The notes under the pieces are model-generated. The model saw nothing but the letters and a program-made list of their open reading frames with translations. It made no database searches and was not told the DNA's origin. A stretch of DNA of 64,000 nt from Eriocheir sinensis (taxonomy: Eukaryota; Arthropoda; Malacostraca; Decapoda; Varunidae), in the NCBI RefSeq assembly GCF_024679095.1, contig NW_026111610.1, positions 720,550 to 784,549 of the forward strand, written 5' to 3'. Position numbers and translations under genes: made by a program. Shown here piece after piece: positions 9,669-27,141 of this stretch (position 1 is the stretch's first letter; the number at the start of each line of letters is the position of its first letter).

Positions 9669-11109
9669 ACAAAAATAAATACAGAATACACAAAAATAGA
9701 TATGCAAAATACATATAAACAATGTAGATTTGTTTCAAAATTTATATACGAATACACATGAAATAAGGTAGATTTCTATAAAAATATATATACAAAATAC
9801 GCATGAAATTAAGTAAATACGTATAAAAAAATGTATACAAAATACACATAAAATAATGTAAATTAGTATCAAAATAAATAAACAAAATACCAATAAAAGA
9901 ATGTGTATTTGTATAAATATATATACAAAATACACATTAAATAATATAAAATTGTTTAAAACTGTACAAAATACACATGAAATGATGTAAATACGTATAA
10001 AAATATATATACAAAATACACATTAAACAATGTAAATTCGCGTCAAAATAAATAAACAAAATATCAATAAAATAATGTGTATTTGTATGAAAATAGATAT
10101 ACAAAATACACATAAAATAACCTAAATTTGTATCAAACTATATACAAAAATACATAAAATATTTTATATTTGTATGAAAATAAATATACAAAATACACAT
10201 AAAATTAGGTAAATTTGTATTGAAATACATACACAAAATACACATAAAATAATGTAAATTTGAATGAAAATACATAAACAAATACACTTAAAATAACGTA
10301 AATCTGTATAAAAAAATATGTACAAAACACAAATAGAATAATGTAAAATCGTATCAAAATAAATACATCGAATATTAATAAAATAATGTAAATTTGTATG
10401 AAAATAAGAAAAAATACCCATAAAATACCGCATTTTTTTATAAATATATATATACCAAAATACACATCAAAAAATTAAATTTGTATTAAAATAAATATAC
10501 AAAAAACATACAATGAGGTAAATTTGTATTGAAATAGATATGCAAAATACATATAAAACAATGTAAATTTGTTTCAAAATATATATACGAATACACATAA
10601 AATAACGTAGATTTCTATAAAAATATATTTACAAAATACACATAAAATTAAGTAAATACGTATAAAAAAATGTATACAAAATACACATAAAATAATGTAA
10701 ATTCGTATCAAAATAAATAAACAAAATACCAATAAAAGAATGTGTATTTGTATAAATATAAATATACAAAATACACATAAAATAACGTAAATTTATATAA
10801 AACTATATAAAAAAATACACAGAAGTAATTAAATTTGTATGAAAAAATATACAAAATACACACAAAATAAGCTAAATTTGAATTGAAATATATATACAAA
10901 ATACATGAAATAAAGTAAATTTGTATCAAAATATTTATACAAATACACATATAATAACGTAAATTTGTATGAAAATATATAAACAAAATACACATTAAAA
11001 AAATGTAAATACGTATAAAAAAATATGTACAAAATACACATATAATCATGCAATTCGTATCAAAATAAATAAACAAAATACCAATAAAATAATATAAATT
11101 TGTATGAGT
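9669..11109 (-). repeat. 45-bp repeat array, block 3 (minus)
   Basis: Monomers now read as AAATACACATAAAATAATG, the reverse complement of the preceding block. Same sequence as 31,023-32,397 but with full-length homopolymers. Around 9,893-9,955 lies the unexpanded form of the monomer pair that carries long (TA)n at 17.44 kb and 48.55 kb. Confidence 0.92.
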
Positions 11110-14237
<3,128 letters not shown>

Positions 14238-16770
14238 ATGAAAATAGATATACAAAATATACATAAAATAAACTAAATTTGTATTGAAATATATATACAA
14301 AATACATAAAATAATGTAAATTTGTATCAAAATATTTTAACAGATGCGCATAAAATAACGTAAATTTGTTTTAAAATATACAAAATACACATTAAATAAT
14401 GTAGATATGTATAAAAAAATATATACAAAACACAAATAGAATAATGTAAAATCGAATCAAAATAAATACACAGAATATTAATAAAACAATGTAAATTTGT
14501 ATGCAAATAAAGATGCAAAATACCCATTAAATAACGCATTTTTTATAAAAATATATATATACCAAAATACACATGAAAAAATTAATTTGTATTAAAATAA
14601 ATATACAAAATACACATACAATAAGGTAAATCTGTATTGAAATAGATATGCAAAATACATATAAAACAATATAAATTTGTTTCAAAATATATATACGAAT
14701 ACACATAAAATAACGTAGATTTGTATAAAAATATATACAAAATACACATAAAATGAAGTAAATACGTATAAGAAAATGTAAACAAAATACACATAAAATA
14801 ATGTAAATTCGTATCAAAATAAATAAACAAAATACCAATAAAAGAATGTGTATTTGTATAAATATAAATATACAAAATACACATAAAATAACGTAAATTT
14901 GTATAAAACTATATACAAAAATACACAGAAGTAATTAAATTCGTATGAAAATAGATATACAAAATACAGATAAAATATGCTAAATTTGAATTGAAATGTA
15001 TATACAAAATACATAAAATAATGTAAATTTGTATCAAAATAATTATAAAAATACATATAATAACGTAAATTTGTTTAAAAAAATATAAACAAAATATACA
15101 TTAAGTAATGTAATTACGTATATAAAAATATGTACAAAATACACATATAATCATGTAACTCGTATCAAACTAAATAAACAAAATATCAATAAAATATTGT
15201 AAATTTATATGATAAAACATATACAAATACATATAAAATAACGCTAATTTCTATAAAAATATATGTCCAAAAATGAACGTAAAAAAAAGTAACTATGGAT
15301 AAAAATATATATACAAAACACACATTAAATAATGTAAATGCGTACATAAAATAACCTAAATTTGTATAAAACTATATACAAAAATACTCAAAAATAATTT
15401 AAATTTGTATGAAAAGAAATATACAAAATACACATAAAATTAGGTAAATTTGTATTGAAATACATATACAAAATACACATCAAATAATGTAAATTTGAAT
15501 GAAAATCTATAAACAAATACACTTAAAATAACGTAAATTTGTATAAAATATATATGCAAGATACACATTAAATAATGTAAATGTGTATAAAAAAATATAT
15601 ACAAAAAACAAATAGAATAATGTAAAATCGTATCAAAATAAATACACAGAATATCAATAAAATAATGTAAATTTGTATGAAAATAAAGAAGCAAAATTCC
15701 CAAAAATTATCGCATTTTTTATAAAAATATATTTACCAAAATACACTTAAAATATTTAAATTTGTATTGAAATAAATATACAAAATGCATATACAGTAAG
15801 GTAAATTTGTATTGAAAGAGATATTCAAAAATACATATAAAACAATGTAAATTTGTTTCAAAATATATATACGAATACACATAAAATAAAGTAGATTTCT
15901 ATAGAAATATATATACAAAAAACATATGAAATTATGTAAATACGTATAAAAATATATATACAAAATACATATCAAATAATGTAAATTCGTGTCAAAATAA
16001 ATAAACAAAAAATCATGAAAAGAATGTGTATTTGTATGAAAATAGATAATATATAATATATTTGTATAAAATATATATGCAAGATACACATTAAATAATG
16101 TAAATATGTATAAAAAAGTATATACAAAAATCAAATAGAATAATGTAACATCGTAACAAAATAAATACACCGAATATTAATAAAATAATGTAAATTTGTA
16201 TGAAAATAAAGATGCAAAATTCCCATAAAATAGAGCATTTTTTTTTTAAATATATATACCAAAACTCACATAAAATATTTAAATTTGCATTGAAATAAAT
16301 ATACAAAATGCACATACAATAAGGTAAATTTGTATTGAAAGAGATATGCAAAAATACATATAAAACAATGTAAATTTGTTTCAAAATATATATACGAATA
16401 CAAATAAAAAAACGTAGATTTCTATAAAAATATATATACAAAATACACATAAAATTAAGTAAATACGTATAAAAAAATGTATACAAAATACACATAAAAT
16501 AATGTAAATTCGAATTAAAATAAATAAACAAAATACCAATAAAAGAATGTGTATTTGGATAAATATAAATATACAAAATACACATACAAAATAAACAAAA
16601 AATAAGTAGATTTGTAAAAAAATATATGTACAAAATACACATAAAATAATGTAAATTTATATAAAGATATATATACAAATACACATAAAATACCATGAAT
16701 TTGTATAAAAATATATATTCAAAATAAATATTAAATAATGTAAAAGCGTATAAAAATATATATACTAAAA
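14238..16770 (-). repeat. 45-bp repeat array, block 5 (minus)
   Basis: Enters through the junction GAATGAAAATAGATATAC (14,236-14,253). 14,238-15,340 matches the reverse complement of about 36,430-37,560, and 15,340-16,770 that of about 33.0-34.4 kb. The two sources are not adjacent there, so an internal segment has been lost or gained. No gene. Confidence 0.9.
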
Positions 16771-17437
16771 TAAATATATATTTTGAAACAAATTTACATT
16801 GTTTTATATGTGTTTTGCATATCTATTTCAATACAAATTTACCTTATTGTATGTGTTTTTTGTATATTTATTTTAATACAAATTTAATTTTTTGATGTGT
16901 ATTTTGGTATATATATTTTTATAAAAAAAAAAGCGTTATTTTATGGGTATTTTGCTTCTTTATTTTCATACAAATTTACATTATTTTATTAATATTCTGT
17001 GTATTTATTTTGATACAATTTAACATTATTCTATTTGTGTTTTGTACATATTTTTTTTACACAAATTTACGTTATTTTAAGTGTATTTGTTTATGTATTT
17101 TCATTCAAATTTACATTATTTTATGAGTATTTTGTGTATGTATTTCAATACAAATTTACCTAATTTTATGTGTATTTTGTATATTTATTTCCATACAAAT
17201 TTAAAGTATTTTGTGTATTTTTGTATATAGTTTGATACAAATTTAGGTTATTTTATGTGTATTTTGTATATCTATTTTCATACAAATACACATTCTTTTA
17301 TTGATATTTTGTTTATTTATTTTGACGCAAATTTACATTATTTGTGTATTTTGTATATATATTTTTATACGTATTTACATCATTTCATGTGTATTTTGTA
17401 TAGTTTTAAACAAATTTATATTATTTAATGTGTATTT

Positions 17438-17497
<60 letters not shown>

Positions 17498-17746
17498 CAA
17501 ATACACATTCTTTTATTGGTATTTTGTTTATTTATTTTGATACTAATTTACATTATTTTATGTGTATTTTGTATACATTTTTTATACGTATTTACTTAAT
17601 TTTATGTGTATTTTGTATATATATATTTTTAATAGAAATCTACCTTATTTAATGTGTATTCGTATATATATTTTGAAACAAATTTACATTGTTTATATGT
17701 ATTTTGCATATCTATTTTTGTGTATTCTGTATTTATTTTTGTTATA
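16771..17746 (+). repeat. 45-bp repeat array, block 6 (plus)
   Basis: Matches 48.2-48.6 kb plus 49.1-49.35 kb, that is, the region around the first SINE but without the SINE. Contains the (TA)n tract at 17,440. Confidence 0.9.
17440..17493. repeat. (TA)n microsatellite, about 54 bp; SINE-empty paralog
   Basis: TA run between TTATATTATTTAATGTGTA (left) and TTTATACAAATACACATTC (right). The same flanks surround the SINE-containing TA tracts at 48,549 and 49,096, so this is the uninterrupted form of that locus. Confidence 0.95.
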
Positions 17747-18700
17747 CATAGAATAATGTAAAATCGTATCAAAATAAGTACACAGAATATCAATAAAATA
17801 ATTGAAATCTGTATGAAAATAAAGATGCAAAATACCCATAAGATAAAGCATATTTTTTTTTTAAATACATATACAAAAATACACATAGAATAATTAAATT
17901 TGTATTAAAATTAATATACAAAATGCACACATACAATAACGTAAATTTGTATTGAAAAAAAACGCAAAATACAAATAAAATAGTGTAAATTTGTTTCAAA
18001 ATATATATACGAATACTCATAAAATAACGTAGATTTCTATAGAAATATATATACAAAATACACATGAAATTATGTAAATACGTATAAAAATATATATATA
18101 AAATACATATTAAGTAATGTAAATTCGTGTCAAAATAAATAAACAAAATATCATGAAAAGAATGTGTATTTTTATGAAAATAAATAATAGATAATAAATT
18201 TGTATGAAATATATATGCATGATACACATTAAATAATGTAAATATGTATAAAAAATATATATACAAAAAACAAATAGAATAATGTAAAATCGTATCAAAA
18301 TAAATACTCCGAATATTAATAAAATAATGTAAATTCGTATGAAAATAAAGATGCAAAATTCCCATCAAATAGCGCAATTTTTTTATAAAAATATATATAC
18401 CAAAATACACATGAAATATTTAAATTTGTATTGAAATAAATATACAAAATGCACATACAATAAGGTAAACTTCTATTGAAAGAGATATGCAAAAATACAT
18501 ATAAAACAATGTAAATTTGTTTCAAAATATATATACGAATACACATAAAATAATGTAGATTTCTATAAAAATATATATATATAAATACACATAAAAGTAG
18601 GTAAATACGTATAAAAAAATGTAAACAAAATACACATAAAATAATATAAATTCGAAACAAAATAAATAAACAAAATACCAATAAAAGAATGTGTATTTGT
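17747..18700 (-). repeat. 45-bp repeat array, block 7 (minus)
   Basis: Reverse complement of about 8,715-9,668. Together with block 6 it forms an inverted copy of the 8.7-10.0 kb region including the strand-switch junction itself. Confidence 0.9.
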
Positions 18701-20415
<1,715 letters not shown>

Positions 20416-22325
20416 GTTTATACAAAAACACACAAAAATAATTAAAATTTGTATGAAAATAAATATACAAAATACACATAAAATTAGGTAAATTTGTATT
20501 TAAATACATATACAAAATACACTTAAAATAATGTAAATTTGAATGAAATTATATAAACAAATACACTTAAAATAAAGCTAATTTGTATAAAATATATATA
20601 AAAAATACACATTAAATAATGAAAATATGTATAAAAAAATATATACAAAACACAAATAGTATAATATAAAATCGTATCATAATATATACACAGAATATTG
20701 ATAAAATAATGTAAATTTGTATGAAAACTAAGATGCAAAATACCTATAAAATAACGCTTTTTTTTTAATTATATACACCAAAATGCACATAAAATATTTC
20801 AATTTGTATTAAAATAAATATACAAAATGCAAATACAAAAAGGGAAAATTTGTATTGATATAGATATGCAAATTACATATAAAACAATGTAAATTTGTTT
20901 CAAAATATATATACGAATACACATAAAATAACGTAGATTTCTATAAATATATATATACAATATACAAATAAAATTAAGTAAATACGAATCAAAAATGTAT
21001 ACAAAATACCCATAAAATAATATAAATTCGTATAAATATAAATAAACAAAATACCAATAAGAGAGTGTGTATTTGTATAAATATAAATATACAAAATGCA
21101 CATAAAATAACGTAAATTTGTATAAAACTATATACAAAAATACACAGAAGTAATTAAATTTGTATGAAAATAGATATACAAAATACACACAAAATAAGCT
21201 AAATTTGAATTGAAATATATATACAAAATACATAAAAGAAAGTAAATTCGTTTCAAAATATTTTTAACAAATACACATATAATAACGTAAATTTGTAAAA
21301 AAATATATAAACAAACTACACATTAAGTAATGTAAATACGTATAAAAAAATATTTACAAAATACACAAATAATCAAGTCATTCGTATCAAAATAAATAAA
21401 CAAAAAACTAATTAAATAATGTAAATTTGTATGAGAAAACATATACAAAATACACATAAAATAACGTTTTAAGTTTCTATAAATATATATGTACAAAAAT
21501 GCACATAAAATTAGTTTGCATAAAAAAAATATACACAAAACACACATTAGATAATGTAAATGAGTATAAAAATATGTATACAAAATACCTATGAAATAAT
21601 CTAAATTCGTATCGAGTTAGATTAAGAAAATAACAATAAAATAATGTAATTTTGGATGAAAATATATATAGAAAACACACATAAAATAACCTAAATACAA
21701 ATAGAAATATACACATTAAATAATTTTAAATTGAATGAAATAAATATACAAAATAAACATAAAATAAGGTAAATTTGTAATAAAATATATGTAAGAATAC
21801 ACATAAAATAATATCAATTTGTATGAAAATATATCTACAAATACACATAAAATAACATGAATTTGTATAAAATTTGTTTCAAAATATATACGAATACACA
21901 CAATAAAATAACGTAAATTTTTATTAAAATGTATATAAAATAATATAAATACGTAGAAAAATATATATACAAAATACACATAAAATAATGTAAATTCGTA
22001 AAAAGTTAAATACACAAAATTCCAATAAAAGAATGTATATTTGTAGGAAAATATATATACAAAAAACAAATAAAATAACTAAAATTTGTATAAAAATATA
22101 TACAAAAATACACAAAAATAATTTAAATTTGTTTGAAAATAGATATGCAAAATACACATAAAGTTAGGCAAATTTGTATTGAAATACATATACAAAAACT
22201 CACATAAAATAATGTAAATTTGTATGAAAATATATAAACAAATACATATAAAATAACGTAAATTTGGAGAAAATATATATACAAAATATACATTAAATAT
22301 TTTAAATATGTATAAAAATATATTA
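20416..22325 (-). repeat. 45-bp repeat array, block 9 (minus)
   Basis: Reverse complement of parts of 43.3-45.04 kb, including the strand-switch breakpoint at its left end, which recurs inverted at 45,042. 21.04-22.11 kb is also repeated in the same orientation at about 54.43-55.50 kb. No gene. Confidence 0.9.
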
Positions 22326-22765
22326 TATTATATATATTTTTATTGATATTTGCGTTATTTATGGGTATTTTGTATATGTTTTCTCATAGAAATTTACATT
22401 ATTTTATTGGTATTTTGTCTATTTATTTTGATACGAATTACATGATTATTTGTGTATTTTGTACATTTTTTTATACGTATTTACATTATTTAATGTGTAT
22501 TTTGTTTATATATTTTTATACAAATTTACGTTATTATATGTGTATTTGTATAAGTATTTTTATACAAATTTACATTATTTTATGTATTTTGTATATATAT
22601 TTCAATTCAAATTTAGCTTATTTTATGTGTATTTTGAATATCTATTTATTTTAATACAAAATCAAATATTTTATGGTTTTTCGTATATATATTTTTATAA
22701 AAAATGCGTTATTTTATGAGTATTTTGCATCTTAATTTTCATACAAATTTACATTATTTTATTAA
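22326..22765 (+). repeat. 45-bp repeat array, block 10 (plus), left of the MITE
   Basis: Plus-orientation monomers ending in ACATTATTTTATTAA, where TTAA (22,762-22,765) is the left target duplication of the MITE. The right half of the interrupted monomer resumes at 23,783. Confidence 0.92.
22762..22765. repeat. Target-site duplication TTAA, left
   Basis: TTAA before CCCATAAACC; matched by TTAA at 23,783-23,786. The uninterrupted monomer reads TTTATTAATATTCTGTG elsewhere (for example TTAA at 28,783-28,786). Confidence 0.9.
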
Positions 22766-23119
22766 CCCATAAACCTCGGGCTAGGGGTCTATTGTCACTC
22801 TCCCAGCGCGCGAGCGATACTGCAAATTTTTGGAAAAATAGGTGTTGCTCACCAATGCCCTGTGTGGTAATTTCAAACGAAAACATAATAGTTTTTACTG
22901 CTATCTCATCGCCAATCCTTCCTCCTCATGATGAAAGATATTGGAAGTGTCTAGGTTGAACCACGGCAGAGATATGATGTTGGGAAGAGGTACCATTTTC
23001 GGCCAAGCCGAGCGCACTTGTTCGTGCGGGTGCTGTTGACCTGGGCCTTGGTCTCCTGCCTCGCCCCGCGCCATCACACAGTACGTAGGCATCCTTTCCT
23101 ACCAGCTCGATTATTCATA

Positions 23120-23485
23120 TTAGGCTACATATTTCGTATGTTTGACTCTCATAAAAAATACCTTCTTCCGAAAATAAATGTTTTTTTTTATTACATGCAG
23201 AAAAAAGCTTCCATAAGCACAGTACAATTATGGCATATATACACTTATTAGGCTACATATTACGCAGGTTTGACGCTCATAAAATAACTCTTTACGAAAC
23301 TGAATGTGTTTTTGCTATTATATGCGAAGAAAATCTTTCATAAACACTGTACAAATATGGAATACATAAACATATTAGGCTACATATTACGCGTGTTTGT
23401 AGCTTACATAAAAATAAATCCTTACAAAACTGAATAACTTCTCTGCTTTTATATGTACAAGAAATACTTTCATAAACAGAAATAT
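23120..23485 (+). repeat. Three tandem copies of a 127-bp unit inside the MITE
   Basis: Copies start with TTAGGCTACATAT at 23,120, 23,248 and 23,375 (periods 128 and 127 bp). Each contains a TTTG(A/T) motif, a CATAAAA stretch and a (T/C)TTTCATAA(A/G)CA-type 3' part. Copies are clearly diverged, so this is an old amplification. Confidence 0.88.
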
Positions 23486-23715
23486 AACATGCGGTGGCTG
23501 AGCGCGCTCCCTGAGAATAGGGGTAGAGGAACAGGGGCCCTGGCGCTCCCTTACTCCACGAATTCATACACGTGGAAATCATTATCATCAAGTCTCTCCA
23601 TTAAAATGGTCTATAGTGCTCTGGGAGGTTGCGTGAAACGTAGGACAGGGATGCCATCAACCACTGAAAGTAATAATTACGTCACGGGATTACAGATCTA
23701 GGCGGGAGAGCAGAG

Positions 23716-23776
23716 AGCGGGAACTCCCGCCACCCGAAGCTCTCCGCCCGAGCGGGAATTCCCGTCACCCGAAGCG
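23716..23776 (+). repeat. GC-rich subterminal duplication in the MITE
   Basis: GCGGGAACTCCCGCCACCCG and GCGGGAATTCCCGTCACCCG, both continuing GAAGC, repeat about 37 bp apart next to the right end. Each half is itself dyad-symmetric around GGGAA(C/T)TCCC. Such subterminal repeats can be transposase-binding sites; that is inference. Confidence 0.7.
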
Positions 23777-23782
23777 TATGGG

Positions 23783-23786
23783 TTAA
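23783..23786. repeat. Target-site duplication TTAA, right
   Basis: Follows GCGTATGGG, the right end of the MITE. The array resumes with TATTTTCTGTATTTATTTAG. Confidence 0.9.
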
Positions 23787-26071
23787 TATTTTCTGTATTT
23801 ATTTAGATACGATTTTACATTATTTTATTTGTGTCTCGTATATATATATTTTTTATAAATATTTACATTATTTAATGTGTTTTTTGTATATATATTTGGT
23901 ACAAATTTACGTTATTTTAAGTCTATATGTTTATATATTTTCATTCAAATTTACATTATTTTATGTGTATTTTGTATATGTATTTCAATACAAATTTACC
24001 TAATTTTATATGTTTTTTGTATATTTATTTTCATACAAGTTTAAATTATTTTTCTGTATTTTTGTATATAGTTTTATACAAATTTAGGTTATTTTATGTG
24101 TATTTTGTATATCTATTTTCATACAAATACACATTCTTTTCATGATATTTTGTTTATTTATTCTGACACGAATTAACATTATTTAATGTGTTTTTTGAAT
24201 ATAGATTTTTATACGTATTTACATTATTTCAAGTGTATTTTGTATATATATTTCTATAGAAATCTGCGTTATTTTATGTGTATTCGTATATATATTTTGA
24301 AACAAATTTACATTGTTTTATGTGTACTTTGCATATTTTTTCAATACAAATTTACGTTATTGTATGTGCATTTTGTACATTAATTTTAATACAAATTTGA
24401 TTAATCTATGTGTATTTTTGTATATGTATTTTAAAAAAATATGCTTTATTTTATGGGTATCTTGCATCTTTATTTTCATACAAATTTACATTATTTTATT
24501 GATATTCTGTGTATTTATTTTGATATGATTTTACATTATTATATGTGTATTTTGTATATATATTTTATATAAAATGTATTTGTTTTCATTTCATTCAAAT
24601 CTACATTATTTTATGTGTTTTTTGTACATGTATTTAAATACAAATTTAACTAGTTATATATGTATTTTGTATATCTATTTTGTATGTATATTTTCATAGA
24701 AATTTACTCTATTTTATGAGTATTCGTATATATATTTTGATACAAATTTACATTATTAATGTGTATTTTGCATATCTATTTCAATTCAAATTTACTTTAT
24801 TTTACGTGCATTTTGTATATTTATTTTAATACAAATTTAATTATTTTATATGTATTTTTGTATATATATTTTTATGCAAATATGCGTTATTATATGGATA
24901 TTTTGCATCTTTATTTTCATACAAATTTACATCATTTTATTGATATTCTCTTTATTTATTTTGATACGATTTAACATTATTCTATGTGTTTTTTGTATAT
25001 ATTTTTTTTATACATATTTACATTATTTAATGTTCATTTTGTATATATATTTTATCCAAATTTACATTATTTTATGTGTATTTGTTTATATATTTTCATT
25101 CATATCTACATTATTTTATGTGTTTTTTGTATATATATTTTTCTACGTATTTAAATTATTTTATGTGTATTTTGTATATACATTTTCATTAAAAAATTAC
25201 GTTATTTTATTGTGTATAAGTATATATTTTGATACAAATTTTATACAAATTCATGTTATTTAATGTGTATTTGTATATATATTTTCATACAAATTTATAT
25301 TATTTTATGTGTATTTTTTCATATATTTCATTACAAATTTACCTTATTTTATGTTTATTTTGTATATTTATTTCATTCAATTTTAAATTATTTTATGTTA
25401 TATTTGTATTTGTATTTAGGTTATTTTATGTGTATTTTGTATATATATTTTCATTCAAAATTACATTATTTTATTGGTATTTCTTAATTTAATTCGATAC
25501 GAATTTAAATTATTTCATAGGTATTTTGTATACATATTTTTATACTCATTTACATTATCTAATGTGTGTTTTGTATATATATTTTTATGCAAATTTATTT
25601 AATGTTCATTTTTGTACATATATTTTTATAGAAATTTGCGTTATTTTATAAATATAGTTTTATATAAATTTACGTTATTTTATGTGCATTTTGTATATTT
25701 ATATTTATACAAATACACATTCTTTTATTGGTATATTCTTTATTTACATTTATACGAATTTACATTATTTTATGTGTATTTTGTATACATTTTTTTATAC
25801 GTATTTACTTAATTTTATGTGTATTTTGAATATGTATTTTTATAGAAATCTACGTTATTTTATGTGTATTCGTATATATATTTTGAAACAAATTTACATT
25901 ATTTTATATGTATTTTGCATATCAATTTCAATACAAATTTACCTTATTGTATGTGCATTTTGTATATTTATTTTAATACAAGTTCAAATATTTTATGTGT
26001 ATTTTGGAATCAATCATTTTATAAAAAATGCGTTATTTTATAGGTATTTTGCATCTTAATTTTCATTTCAT

Positions 26072-27141
26072 ATGTACTTTGTATATATATTTTTATACGC
26101 TTTTACATTATTTAATATTTATTTTGAATATATATTTTTATACAAATTCATGGTATTTTATGTGTATTTGTATATATATTTTCATATAAATTTACATTAT
26201 TTTATATGTATTTTGTACATATATTTTATTACAAATCTACCTTATTTTATGTTTATTTTGTATGTGTATTTTGTATATTTATATTTATCCAAATACACAT
26301 TCTTTTATTGGTATTTTGTTTATTTATTTTAATTCGAATTTACATTATTTTATGTGTATTTTGTATATGTATTTTTATAGAAATCTACGTTATTTTATGT
26401 GTATTCGTATATATATTTTGAAACAAATTTACATTATTTTATATGTATTTTGCACATCAATTTCAATACAAATTTACCTTATTGTATGTGCATTTTGTAT
26501 ATTTATTTTAATACAAGTTCAAATATTTTATGTGTATTTTGGTATCAATCATTTTAAAAAAAATGCGTTATTTTATAGGTATTTTGCATCTTAATTTTCA
26601 TTTTATATGTACTTTGTATATATATTTTTATACGCTTTTACATTATTTAATATTTATTTTGAATATATATTTTTATACAAATTCATGGTATTTTATGTGT
26701 ATTTGTATATATATTTTCATATAAATTTACATTATTTTTGTTGTATTTTGTACATATATTTTATTACAAATCTACCTTATTTTATGTTTATTTTGTATGT
26801 GTATTTTGTATATTTATTTTTATCCAAATACACATTCTTTTATTGGTATTTTGTTTATTTATTTTAATTCGAATTTACATTATTTTATGTGTATTTTGTA
26901 TACATTTTTTTATACGTATTTACTTAATTTTATGTGTATTTTGTATATATATTTTTATAGAAATCTACGTTTTTTTATTTGTATTCGTATATATATTTTG
27001 AAACAAATTTACATTGTTTTATATGTATTTTTGCATATCTCTTTCAATACAAATTTACCTTATTGTATGTGCATTTTGTATATTTATTTCAATACAAATT
27101 TAAATATTTTATCTGTATTTTGGTATATATATTTTTATGAG
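26072..27141 (+). repeat. 535-bp direct tandem duplication (12-monomer block)
   Basis: The stretch starting at the TATGTACTTTGTATATATAT motif at 26,072 starts again at 26,607. The paralogous region 526-1060 has only one such unit. 535 bp is 12 monomers, as expected from unequal exchange in register. Confidence 0.85.

Larger units (their letters stand above)
22766..23782 (+). mobile_element. piggyBac-like MITE, 1,017 bp
   Basis: A non-array island flanked by TTAA on both sides. Its ends are inverted: the left end CCCATAAACCTCGGG pairs with the right end, whose reverse complement is CCCATACGCTTCGGG, with 12 of 15 positions the same. TTAA targets with termini starting CCC are the signature of the piggyBac superfamily. 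No transposase is encoded and the forward and reverse frames are all short, so it is a non-autonomous element. Inside lie a triplicated 127-bp unit (23,120-23,485) and a GC-rich subterminal duplication near the right end. The superfamily is inferred from the ends only. Confidence 0.82.

Noticed and set aside
23018..23701. Short ORFs within the MITE
   Set aside because: 60-100 codons on both strands, no similarity to a transposase, overlapping the triplicated 127-bp unit.
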